The translations under genes were made by a program, and so were the position numbers. Shown here piece after piece: positions 34,798 through 42,422 of a stretch of 64,000 bases of DNA. Below the pieces are notes generated by a model. The model worked only from the letters and a program-made list of their open reading frames with translations, did no database searches and was not told the DNA's origin. Source of the stretch: DASVWZ01 sp963715675. GTDB lineage: Bacteria; Acidobacteriota; Terriglobia; Terriglobales; Acidobacteriaceae. Location: positions 5,146,001 to 5,210,000 of the forward strand of contig OY970265.1 in the NCBI GenBank assembly GCA_963715675.1, read 5' to 3'. The first letter of the stretch is position 1; the number at the start of each line of letters is the position of its first letter.

Positions 34798-34977
34798 ATG
34801 ATCGAGCAAAAGGGCAAACCCGACCAGGACAGTTCATTTGAAGCCCGTCCCGTCCAACGGAAAAAATACGAGAAGCCGTCATTCCGGTTCGAGCGCGTAT
34901 TTGAGACCATGGCCCTGGCCTGCGGGAAAATCAGCCCTACAGAATTTCAATGCCGTTTTAACCGAAAGAATTCTTAG
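34798..34977 (+). CDS. putative RiPP precursor peptide
   Basis: 59 residues from ATG 34798 (an in-frame TTG at 34780 is an alternative). The first 20 residues are charged and polar. Residues 22-43 (KKYEKPSFRFERVFETMALAC plus G) form an aromatic/charged motif ending in ALACG, much like the K-x-Y-x-K-P leader openings seen in peptides that go with PqqD/radical SAM genes. The short tail KISPTEFQCRFNRKNS holds a second cysteine (C52; the first is C42) and is the likely core. It has no signal peptide and is too short for an enzyme. The peptidase gene begins 7 nt after its stop. Assignment is inferred from context and size; modification and cleavage site are unknown. Confidence 0.6.
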   Translation: MIEQKGKPDQDSSFEARPVQRKKYEKPSFRFERVFETMALACGKISPTEFQCRFNRKNS

Positions 34978-34984
34978 CCTCTCC

Positions 34985-35533
34985 ATGGCGGAAGCGAAGG
35001 CCGAGACTACGAGCGAAGCTAAGCTAGATCTCGCAGCCGGCCTGCTGCGTTCCGGCGGGAGGATCCAGTTGAGTGCGCTCGGCGCCAGCATGCTGCCGGC
35101 TTTGTGGCCTGGTGATCTGCTCTCGATTGAAGGGGCGAACGCAGCCGGCTTGTCCCCTGGTGAGATCGTACTTGTCCACCGGGATGGACGATTCTTCATT
35201 CATCGGCTGATCCAATGTGGAAGCCCGTCGGGTTCAGAGGACTGGGTCACCCGCGGAGACGCGCTGCCGCGTTGCGATCCTCCCACGGCATCCTGCGATG
35301 TCATTGGCTGTGTTTGCGGCATCACACGGGGAGGGCGGATGCTGGTTCCGCGACCCAAACCATCCTGGCCGGCGCGAATGTTCGCGTGGGCGGTTCGCCA
35401 CTCAGACTCCCTGCGCGGGCTAGCATTGCGATTTCATTCGGCCCGCCAGAAGCTGCACATCCTGAACTGGAGTCGCTTGCCTGATCGCGACTATCCCCGC
35501 TTTTCTCCGGTTGCCAAGCTCCCAAAAGAATGA
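34985..35533 (+). CDS. S24/S26 (signal-peptidase-like) peptidase of the RiPP-like locus
   Basis: 182 residues from ATG 34985. The catalytic serine is S35 in LGASMLPALWPGD. The second active residue is probably H73 in RFFIHRLIQ, since this branch has His where LepB has Lys, as in Sec11-type S26 enzymes. WVTRGDALPRCDPP and VIGCVCGI complete the fold. I see no clear membrane anchor at the N-terminus, so it may be cytoplasmic. It likely cleaves the leader of the preceding peptide, although it could act on another substrate. Its stop overlaps the next ATG by 4 nt. Confidence 0.82.
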   Translation: MAEAKAETTSEAKLDLAAGLLRSGGRIQLSALGASMLPALWPGDLLSIEGANAAGLSPGEIVLVHRDGRFFIHRLIQCGSPSGSEDWVTRGDALPRCDPPTASCDVIGCVCGITRGGRMLVPRPKPSWPARMFAWAVRHSDSLRGLALRFHSARQKLHILNWSRLPDRDYPRFSPVAKLPKE

Positions 35534-36339
35534 GCCAGCCGGCCCAATCGATTCCCGTCCCCATCCAGATTGGCGGGATTTCTGTTGGCATTCGAACTGA
35601 GGACGCCACCTTCCGCGACATGCTGGAGGCGCGCTACTCGGGTTTCGTTGTGCCCACCTCGCACCCGGATTTCGAACTCGATGTTGAACTGGCCGAACCC
35701 TCCGCGCCGATCAATGCGGACGAAGAAGTCCGCGTAGCGCGGCAAGGAGACGACTGGACACTGCAACGCGGCGATTTTCGCGCCACCTGGAATGCGCGTG
35801 CTGCCCGCGGGAAAGTATTTCAGGCGAAGAATCCTTATGCCATCGATTCCGTCCTGCGCATTGTCCATACGCTGATTCTGGCGCCGCGAGGCGGTTTCCT
35901 GGTTCATGCCGCGAGTGCGATTCGCAACGGTCGAGCGTTCGTGTTTGCCGGCGTCTCGGGTGCAGGCAAGACCACGATTTCGCGCCTCGCCCCGCCCGAC
36001 GCGCAACTGCTTTCCGACGAGGTTTCCTACATTCGCTGCGACGACGGCGCATATTCAGCCTGCGGAACCCCATTCGCGGGCGAGTTAGCACGCGTGGGCG
36101 AGAACTGCTCGGCGCCGATCGAGACTCTTTTCCTGCTGGAGAAATCCGCTGAAACCCGCATCGACGCCGTCGACCCAGCCGACGCGGTGCGCGAGCTGCT
36201 GAGGCACATTCTGTTCTTTGCCGGCGATCCGGAAATGGTCAAGCTGGTTTTCCAGTCCGCTTGCCGGTTTGTAGAAAAGGTTCCGGTCCGGCGATTAAGT
36301 TTCACTCCCGACCCACGAGTGTGGGAGATAATAAGCTGA
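35530..36339 (+). CDS. HPr kinase/phosphorylase-like ATPase of the RiPP-like locus
   Basis: 269 residues. The P-loop is GVSGAGKTT (141-149) in RAFVFAGVSGAGKTTISRL, followed by LLSDEVSYIRC, matching the HprK C-terminal kinase fold. The N-terminal 130 residues differ from the HprK regulatory domain. HprK-like proteins recur in peptide-maturation clusters beside PqqD and radical SAM or lasso genes, where they have no settled role; there is no HPr gene here. It overlaps the peptidase gene by ATGA and the PqqD-like gene by 19 nt. Confidence 0.82.
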   Translation: MSQPAQSIPVPIQIGGISVGIRTEDATFRDMLEARYSGFVVPTSHPDFELDVELAEPSAPINADEEVRVARQGDDWTLQRGDFRATWNARAARGKVFQAKNPYAIDSVLRIVHTLILAPRGGFLVHAASAIRNGRAFVFAGVSGAGKTTISRLAPPDAQLLSDEVSYIRCDDGAYSACGTPFAGELARVGENCSAPIETLFLLEKSAETRIDAVDPADAVRELLRHILFFAGDPEMVKLVFQSACRFVEKVPVRRLSFTPDPRVWEIIS

Positions 36340-36677
36340 CTCGATACCGGGAGACCACAGCCATCAGACAGTACATCGCCAGGAGCTCCGCCATTGCCGC
36401 CCGCCTCATCGGCGGCGAGATGATGATCATGTCGGCGGTCGACTCGACTTTCTTCACCCTCAATGAAATCGCCACGGTGATCTGGCAAGCCGCGGATGGC
36501 AAGACTCCGCTCTCGGAAATCATCGTCCAGCGCGTCTGCCCGGAGTTCGACGTTTCCCCGGAACAGGCGGAGCGCGATGCCGGCGAGTTCGTGAGCGAAC
36601 TGTCTCAGCACGGCATCCTGCTCGTATCCGATCAGCCAATCGCCGACGCATCCGGGGCCGTGGTAAGCACGCCATGA
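36321..36677 (+). CDS. PqqD-like RiPP recognition element protein
   Basis: About 118 residues from GTG 36321; no better start lies before the conserved part. IAARLIGGEMMIMSAVDSTFFTLNEIATVIWQAADGKTPLSEII and the later ERDAGEFVSELSQHGILL match the PqqD winged-helix pattern (Leu-Asn, Ile-Trp, C-terminal L-xx-xG-LL). PqqD proteins bind the precursor leader and present it to the radical SAM enzyme. The unusual overlap start implies translational coupling. The C-terminal tail is short and polar. Confidence 0.82.
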   Translation: MGDNKLTRYRETTAIRQYIARSSAIAARLIGGEMMIMSAVDSTFFTLNEIATVIWQAADGKTPLSEIIVQRVCPEFDVSPEQAERDAGEFVSELSQHGILLVSDQPIADASGAVVSTP

Positions 36678-37768
36678 GCCTTCTGTATGAGATGAATCAG
36701 AAGGCCCAGGCTCTGGGCATTCCTTTGAGCGTCCACCTGGATTTGACCTACCGTTGCAATGAGCGCTGCATCCATTGCTACCTCGACCACGACGACCACG
36801 GCGAGATGACCACGGCTGAGATCGAGAGTGTGCTCATCCAACTTTCCGACGCGGGCGTTTTCTTTCTCACCTTCAGCGGCGGAGAAGTCCTGCTGCGCCG
36901 CGACTTCTTCCACCTGGTGGAATTTGCCCGCCGTCTGCTGTTCAACGTAAAGGTCAAAACGAATGGCGTAATGATCGGCGATCAGGAAGCCCGGCGGCTG
37001 CGCGAGCTTGGCGTCGAACAGGTGCAGCTCAGCGTTTATTCGCATCGTCCCGAAGTGCACGATGCCATCACCAAGTTGCCCGGTTCTCTGAAGCGGACGA
37101 TCGAAGCGATCCGTTGCCTGAAATCGCACGATCTGAAGGTGACCATCGCCAACGTGCTCATGACAGCAAACTCCTTCGACAACGCCGGGGTGATTGCCCT
37201 GGCCAGGGAACTGGGCGCCTTCTACTCGGTCGACCCTACGATTACTCCGAAGATTGACGGAGACACCGCCAACCTTGTGCTGCGGATTCCGGGATCCGAA
37301 CTCCACCAGGTCTTTCGGGATGAGCGGGTGGTGAGCGACGTCGCCGAGTTCTGCGCTCCGCCACCTCCGCCCGGAGAGGATGTGATGGACGGATATCCTT
37401 GCAGCGCGGGGCACACCTCCTGCTACATCTCTCCGTACGGAGATGTTTTTCCTTGCGTGCAATTCCCCTTGCCCAGCGGGAATGTGCGGCGACAGAGCTT
37501 TCTGGAAATCTGGCGTAACTCAAGCCAGTTGACCGAAGTAAGGTCCATCCGCGCCAGGGACCTTCATACTTGCTCCGGCTGTGCCCATGTGGGGACCTGC
37601 ACGCGATGTCCGGGGCTGGCATACATGGAAGGCAATATGCGCGGACCCTCCAGCGCCGACTGCGAGAAGTCGTTTCAGAGAACCGGCATCCCCACGGCCG
37701 GCATGTCACTACAAGGGCTCTCCGGACCGGTCCCGAAGCTGATCCAGATTCAGATTCCGGCACAGTAA
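36674..37768 (+). CDS. radical SAM / SPASM peptide-modifying enzyme
   Basis: 364 residues. The iron-sulfur motif C28-x3-C32-x2-C35 is in LTYRCNERCIHCYLDHDDHG. FLTFSGGEVLLRRDF carries the GGE SAM-binding motif. The C-terminal SPASM domain begins at GYPCSAGHTSCYISPYGDVFPCVQF and continues CSGCAHVGTCTRCPGLAYMEGN, ADCEKS, enough cysteines for auxiliary clusters. Enzymes of this layout (PqqE, AlbA, QhpD and related) install thioether or C-C crosslinks on ribosomal peptides. ATGA overlap with the PqqD-like gene. Last gene of the locus; the product of modification is unknown. Confidence 0.9.
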   Translation: MSLLYEMNQKAQALGIPLSVHLDLTYRCNERCIHCYLDHDDHGEMTTAEIESVLIQLSDAGVFFLTFSGGEVLLRRDFFHLVEFARRLLFNVKVKTNGVMIGDQEARRLRELGVEQVQLSVYSHRPEVHDAITKLPGSLKRTIEAIRCLKSHDLKVTIANVLMTANSFDNAGVIALARELGAFYSVDPTITPKIDGDTANLVLRIPGSELHQVFRDERVVSDVAEFCAPPPPPGEDVMDGYPCSAGHTSCYISPYGDVFPCVQFPLPSGNVRRQSFLEIWRNSSQLTEVRSIRARDLHTCSGCAHVGTCTRCPGLAYMEGNMRGPSSADCEKSFQRTGIPTAGMSLQGLSGPVPKLIQIQIPAQ

Positions 37769-37867
37769 TGATCACTCTCCGCGGCGCGTCAGACAATTGC
37801 ACCGTGAGCTGACGCAGAACGGCCTGCAAGAGCGGAGCGTGCGGCACGTGTACAGAACAGTCCCCAG

Positions 37868-38326
37868 CTAGGGTTTTGCCTTGCGCCGCGCCACGCGCTT
37901 TTTTGCGCGAGCCAACCGCTGCCGCAGGCGCTGCCGGTACCGTGCCTTGGCTTCTGCATAGCCCGGACGACTGTTATGACACAGGCTGCAGCCGCTGGAG
38001 TGGCGTCCGTTGCGCCAAGTGCTCGGTGAGATGGGGCGTCCGTGTTTCTGGCAGAGCCGCTTGGCCGGCGGTGGAACCTTGAAGCAAAGCACGCAACCCT
38101 TATTGCGGTACCCGGACCACCACCGGCTCCGCAAGATCGGAAGCCCGTGGCTTTTGCAGCGCCGCTTGGCGGCGGGTGGGACTTCGGTGGTTCGGTAACA
38201 TTCGGCGCAGCCCGTCGTGCGGTGGCCAGCGCGCCAGTAGCTCGGCCGGATCGGCCTGCCGTGAATCTTGCAGAGCCTCTTGGACTGCGGACGAGTTCGC
38301 TTGGAGACGGCTTTTTTCTTGGTCAT
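37868..38326 (-). CDS. protein with three C-x2-H-x17-C-x2-C zinc-binding repeats
   Basis: The 152-residue protein is not recognised. Three tandem units repeat KRLCKIHGRPIRPSYWRAG...TGCAECY. Their ligands are C19/H22/C40/C43, C57/H60/C78/C81 and C92/H95/C113/C116. The spacing C-x2-H-x17-C-x2-C is identical in all three, with conserved HG-PI, W and G. The N-terminus and the C-terminal helix (RYRQRLRQRLARAKKRVARRKAKP, very basic) suggest nucleic acid binding. It converges with the radical SAM gene; no operon. Homing-endonuclease- or HNH-like zinc ribbons are a distant possibility. Confidence 0.75.
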   Translation of the reverse strand: MTKKKAVSKRTRPQSKRLCKIHGRPIRPSYWRAGHRTTGCAECYRTTEVPPAAKRRCKSHGLPILRSRWWSGYRNKGCVLCFKVPPPAKRLCQKHGRPISPSTWRNGRHSSGCSLCHNSRPGYAEAKARYRQRLRQRLARAKKRVARRKAKP

Positions 38327-38596
38327 TGGCTAAAGCATAACCCCGGTTGAGGTTAGAAACAATAGCTGGGCCAGGTTTTCCCGACAGCTATTCAGGAGCG
38401 AGGTGCGGCTGGCAATCCGCTCTCGCCGGGGGCGGTGCCTCTGTAGTAATCGGGCAATGGCTGCGTGACACTCGGCCTTCGCAGAGTCACCGAAAGCTGC
38501 TTTGCGTGGAGAGCCTCCATCTGCCCTCTAGTGTCCTTGCCGGTGCCCCCGGATCAGTTCTTCTGCGCGCCTTTCAGGCGGTGTGGTTAAATCCCT

Positions 38597-40465
38597 TTGT
38601 TGATAGATCCCGTGACAAAACCCGATGTGCTTCTGCCGAATCGCGGAGGCCTGTTGGCTTCGCCGGAGAAGCACAACCTTCTTCTTGCGCTGCTGATTTT
38701 CGCCGCGACCCTGGTCCTGTATAACCCGGTCAATCACCATCCCTTTGTGAATTACGACGATGACCGTTACGTGACCGGGAATCCCCATGTTCGCGCGGGC
38801 CTGTCCTGGGACACCATCCGTTGGGCAATGGCCTCGACCGAACAGGCCAACTGGCATCCGCTGACCTGGATTTCCCACGCGCTGGATTGCTCCCTGTTTC
38901 GCTTGAATCCCGCGGGACACCATCTCACTAGCCTTCTGATTCATGGGCTCAGCGCCGCCCTGCTGTTCTGGTTGTTGTCACGCGCTACGGGCCGGGTGGG
39001 CGCGAGCTGGTTTGCCGCCGGGCTATTTGCGCTTCACCCGATCAATGTCGAGTCGGTCGCGTGGATCGCCGAGCGCAAGAATGTTCTCAGCACATTCTTC
39101 TTTCTGGCTGCGATCGGAGCCTACGGATGGTATGCGTTGAAACCATCCTGGCGGCGATACGCGAGTGTGGGCGCACTGTTCGTGTGCGGGTTGATGTCGA
39201 AAACCATGGTGGTGACGCTGCCCTTCGTGCTGATCCTGCTGGATTACTGGCCCCTGGGCCGGATGGAAGGCAGCCCGCGAGTGAGGTTCGAGGTGCCGCA
39301 AAGGAAGTTCACCAGTTTACTGCTGGAGAAGTTGCCGCTGTTTCTGCTTTCCGCCGCAAGTTCGATCATCACCATGCGGGTCCAGCAGTCGGGCGGCGCG
39401 ATACGTTCCACATTGCAATTTCCGCTGAGCGTGCGGTTGGAAAACGCAGTGTTCGCATATCCGATGTACCTGTGGAAGGCGATGTGGCCCGCGCGACTGG
39501 CGCCGCTCTATCCCCATCCCGGCAACTCGTTGGCCGCCTGGCAAGTGGTTGCCGCAGCGGTTGTGCTCGTCGCCGTGACCGTGCTTGCGATGCGATGCAA
39601 ACGGTACGCGATCGTAGGATGGCTGTGGTTTCTGGGGACCCTGATTCCAGTCATCGGACTCGTACAAGTGGGGGATGCGGCGATGGCGGATCGCTACGCC
39701 TATATTCCGCTGATCGGAATTTTCGTCATTCTTGGGTTCGGGTTCGAGGATCTGGCAGATACTTTCAAACTCAACCTTACAGCGCGTGCCATTGCGGTTG
39801 CCTGCATTCTTCTGGCGCTTGGTATTGCTACCGAGCACCAGTTGAAGTACTGGTCCAGCAGCTACGATCTCTGGTTGCATACCCTCTCGGTCACTGGGCC
39901 AAACTACATCGCGCAGGACAATCTGGGAGGTGCGCTGGTGCTGCTAGGCAGAACCGACGAGGCTTATCCGCATTTTCGGGCGGCGGCCGAAATCAACCCG
40001 CGCGATCCCATGAGCCATTCAGATCTCGGGGCTTACCTGCTGGATCATGGACAACTGGATGAAGCCATCCGGCAAGATGATATTGCGATCAGCTTGACCT
40101 CGGATCGAGGACTGCTGGCCGCCACCTATGCAAACCTGGGCTCAGCGTTCCGCGGCCTCGGGGAGTATGAGAAAGCGTGTCAGAGTTATGACGAAGCTTT
40201 GCGTTTGAACGACCACCAGTTCAACGCCTGGCTTGGCTTGGGCATGTTGCTTGAAGAACAAGGACGACTCAAAGATGCGATCTCCAATTACGCCAATTCC
40301 CTGGAGATTGCCCCCAGTGCAGAAGGATATTTACGGCTCGGTCATGCCCTGGAACAGGATCATCGGAAGTCAGAAGCCCTCGTCGTCTATCAGCAGGCGC
40401 TGACGACCTTTCCCGATCTCAGGGCAGCCCAAGAGGCTATCCAGGCGCTCTCGGATGGGCGCTGA
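38597..40465 (+). CDS. GT-C membrane protein with C-terminal TPR repeats (TMTC/PMT-like)
   Basis: 622 residues. The N-terminal two-thirds has about nine membrane helices. The first loop FVNYDDDRYVTGNPHVRAG carries the acidic pair of the GT-C family, and HLTSLLIHGLSAALLFWLL and LFALHPINVESVAWIAERKN resemble TMTC/O-mannosyltransferase-like proteins. From about residue 430 there are four or five TPR units (NLGSAFRGLGEYEKACQSYDEALRL). It may glycosylate exported proteins or lipids; the donor is unknown. The start is uncertain: TTG 38597, TTG 38600 or GTG 38612. Confidence 0.87.
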   Translation: MLIDPVTKPDVLLPNRGGLLASPEKHNLLLALLIFAATLVLYNPVNHHPFVNYDDDRYVTGNPHVRAGLSWDTIRWAMASTEQANWHPLTWISHALDCSLFRLNPAGHHLTSLLIHGLSAALLFWLLSRATGRVGASWFAAGLFALHPINVESVAWIAERKNVLSTFFFLAAIGAYGWYALKPSWRRYASVGALFVCGLMSKTMVVTLPFVLILLDYWPLGRMEGSPRVRFEVPQRKFTSLLLEKLPLFLLSAASSIITMRVQQSGGAIRSTLQFPLSVRLENAVFAYPMYLWKAMWPARLAPLYPHPGNSLAAWQVVAAAVVLVAVTVLAMRCKRYAIVGWLWFLGTLIPVIGLVQVGDAAMADRYAYIPLIGIFVILGFGFEDLADTFKLNLTARAIAVACILLALGIATEHQLKYWSSSYDLWLHTLSVTGPNYIAQDNLGGALVLLGRTDEAYPHFRAAAEINPRDPMSHSDLGAYLLDHGQLDEAIRQDDIAISLTSDRGLLAATYANLGSAFRGLGEYEKACQSYDEALRLNDHQFNAWLGLGMLLEEQGRLKDAISNYANSLEIAPSAEGYLRLGHALEQDHRKSEALVVYQQALTTFPDLRAAQEAIQALSDGR

Positions 40466-40522
40466 CACGGCGCAGCAATCTCCCCCTCGTCTTCGCGCCC
40501 GCCATGAACTCCACAAACCTTG

Positions 40523-40687
40523 TTAGCTTTTCTTTCCTGTCACTGCGAAGAATTCCGCGGCCTCCTGTAATACGTGGGTGCTTCCACACTTTGGACACTT
40601 CACCTTTTCGGTGTCGTGGGTTTTCAGAGTGAGAGTTAGCTCGAAGGACCGGTGGCAATCCTGGCAGACGTAATCGTAAACGGGCAT
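40523..40687 (-). CDS. short FmdB-type zinc-ribbon protein
   Basis: 54 residues, ATG 40687 to TAA 40523, preceded by GGGAGG. It reads MPVYDYVCQDCHRSFELTLT then KCPKCGSTHV, so both CxxC pairs of the FmdB ribbon are present, and it ends QEAAEFFAVTGKKS without the usual Ser-rich tail. The N-terminus closely parallels the paralogue at 27522-27758. Function unknown; FmdB proteins are suspected regulators. An overlapping longer frame on the same strand is spurious. Confidence 0.85.
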   Translation of the reverse strand: MPVYDYVCQDCHRSFELTLTLKTHDTEKVKCPKCGSTHVLQEAAEFFAVTGKKS

Positions 40688-40795
40688 GGAACCCTCCCGA
40701 TGCGCACATTCTAACTCAAGGGAAGGCAGAAAGCTTAGTCAATTAGGCCGGAGGCCTGGAAGTATCCGGCCCAATTTAGCTTGCACAATCCGTGT

Positions 40796-41335
40796 CTACT
40801 TCTTCTCCGTAATTTCTATTGTGGCCCGCGTGTTCTCCCAGTCCAGATACATGTGGCAGCCAGTGCCCATTTCATGGAACGAGATGGTGAAATTCTCCAC
40901 CGGAGAGGAGGTCTTTGAGACCTGCATGTCCGCGCGGGCGAGTTCGTCCGACTCGTACTTGTAGGGAATGCCCCATTCGCCGGTTTTCTTGTTGATGATC
41001 AGAGTCCACTTATCCGGGTTGGGAATGGTGAAAATCGTGTAGTTGCCGGCGGGGATGTCTTTGCCGTCGATGCTCAGGTTCGCGGTGGCGACAAACGTTG
41101 TAGCCTCATTGGCGCCCGTGCGCCACACCTCGCCATAGGGCACCAGCCCGCCAAAAATCTTGTGGCCTTTGGCACGAGGGCTGGAATAGTCAACGGTGAG
41201 GGTCTTGCCGTCGGAAAACTTGCATTGCGCCTTGGCGGGCGGGCTGGGGCGCTGGCTCTTGTCTTTCATCTGGGCGGACGCAAAGACAGTCAGAGTAACC
41301 AGCAGGAATGTCAGAAACAGAATGCGCTTGTACAT
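40796..41335 (-). CDS. secreted DUF2911 domain protein
   Basis: 179 residues with a signal peptide (MYKRILFLTFLLVTLTVFASAQ). The family pattern is complete: LTVDYSSPRAKGHKIFGGLVPYGEVWRTGANEATTF, IPAGNYTIFTIPNPDKWTLIINK and GEWGIPYKYESDELARADM. DUF2911 proteins are exported beta-rich proteins of unknown function, frequent in Acidobacteriota and Bacteroidota. It stands alone; a ribosome-binding site (AAAGGAGATC) precedes the ATG. Confidence 0.93.
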   Translation of the reverse strand: MYKRILFLTFLLVTLTVFASAQMKDKSQRPSPPAKAQCKFSDGKTLTVDYSSPRAKGHKIFGGLVPYGEVWRTGANEATTFVATANLSIDGKDIPAGNYTIFTIPNPDKWTLIINKKTGEWGIPYKYESDELARADMQVSKTSSPVENFTISFHEMGTGCHMYLDWENTRATIEITEKK

Positions 41336-41492
41336 AAAGATCTCCTTTGGGCAGTCCCATGAAGGACTTTTTCACACACCAGATCAGACTATCGAGGAGG
41401 GTCTGTGGTTAGCAACCCATATGCGACCAGAGACCGTCGCCGGGCTGGGTGTTGAATACTGAGTGCTGATCGCGCAGAGGTACAATCGTGCA

Positions 41493-41759
41493 ATGGCTGT
41501 TTTCAACGAGAAACAACAAGAGGAATTGGAACGCTACGAGTTCATGATGGGCGTGCCGCGTGGGAGGCTCGCTGTCACCATGGACATGATCACCGACGCC
41601 ATGGCGCTGGTCGGCCAGCACGGCGTTTATTGCCAGAGCCAGCGCTGGCCGGGCAAGCCGGTCATGGATGTCCAGATCATCATGAAGAATTTGACTGACG
41701 CGAAAGAACTGATTCAGAGCGTAATGGAGGAGCTGAAGCTCAAGGATCAGGCGCAGTAG
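41493..41759 (+). CDS. conserved-looking small cytoplasmic protein
   Basis: 88 residues from ATG 41493 (MAVFNEKQQEELERYEFMMGVPRG). Helical and charged (KNLTDAKELIQSVMEELKLKDQAQ at the end), with RWPGKPVMDVQIIMKNL in the middle. Not recognised. TACAAT lies exactly 6 nt before the ATG and no ribosome-binding site is present, suggesting a leaderless mRNA. An in-frame upstream TTG or GTG extension to 41463 would run through this -10 box, so it is rejected. Confidence 0.65.
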   Translation: MAVFNEKQQEELERYEFMMGVPRGRLAVTMDMITDAMALVGQHGVYCQSQRWPGKPVMDVQIIMKNLTDAKELIQSVMEELKLKDQAQ

Positions 41760-41885
41760 GGCACAGCTTTGCGCGGTTCGACTTCACAAATCTATACAAG
41801 CCCCGGACAACCTTTGCCAACCGACCGAGGTTCCGACCTTATGGAGAACGTCTCATCTGCCGATTCTATGGCCAAGGAGGAAGTC

Positions 41886-42356
41886 ATGACGCGGTCTGCC
41901 GTTCGCGTGTTTCCGTTTGTGGTTGCGGTTGCGTTCCAGTTGTGGGCACTCCCGAGCAGTCAGACGTCATCAAGTGGGGACGGCAACTCAGCAGGCAAAC
42001 ACCGTCCCATCATCTATGTAATGCCAAATGCGGTCACCAATCCGGGGCCGGGCGACAATTCGCAAGTGGTCGTGGACTCCTCGCATAACGGCAAGGAGCC
42101 CCAGGTGGCAAAGATCTACCAGGAATTGCAACACCGAAAGGAATGCCAGGCTTTTTCGGAAAACATGATTAAAGAGAAAGCGGATTACTTCCTGCTTTTA
42201 CAGCACGGCGGCGGAAAGGGGAACCGCTGGGCAGTTTCCGACAAGAACGGTGACGTGCTTGCATCTGGCGAATCGCTCGAGTTGGGGAATTCGGTAAAGG
42301 ACGCGTGCGTGGCGATGGACAAGAATTGGCAACAGCACGTCACGGCGCAGAAGTAG
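41886..42356 (+). CDS. secreted protein of unknown function
   Basis: 156 residues from ATG 41886, chosen for its AAGGAGGAAGTC ribosome-binding site and signal peptide (MTRSAVRVFPFVVAVAFQLWALPSSQ). The mature part reads VYQELQHRKECQAFSENMIKEKADYFLLLQHGGGKGNRWAVSDKNGDVLASGESLELGNSVKDACVAMDKNW in pattern, with YFLLLQHGGG and AVSDKNGDVLASG giving a small beta-hairpin domain and two cysteines. I do not recognise the family. Exported; neighbours are unrelated. Confidence 0.7.
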   Translation: MTRSAVRVFPFVVAVAFQLWALPSSQTSSSGDGNSAGKHRPIIYVMPNAVTNPGPGDNSQVVVDSSHNGKEPQVAKIYQELQHRKECQAFSENMIKEKADYFLLLQHGGGKGNRWAVSDKNGDVLASGESLELGNSVKDACVAMDKNWQQHVTAQK

Positions 42357-42422
42357 AGTGTTTGGGCGTAGGACACCCCCACCTCGACGCTGAGGCGGTC
42401 GTCGCTCCGGGGTGAATGATGT

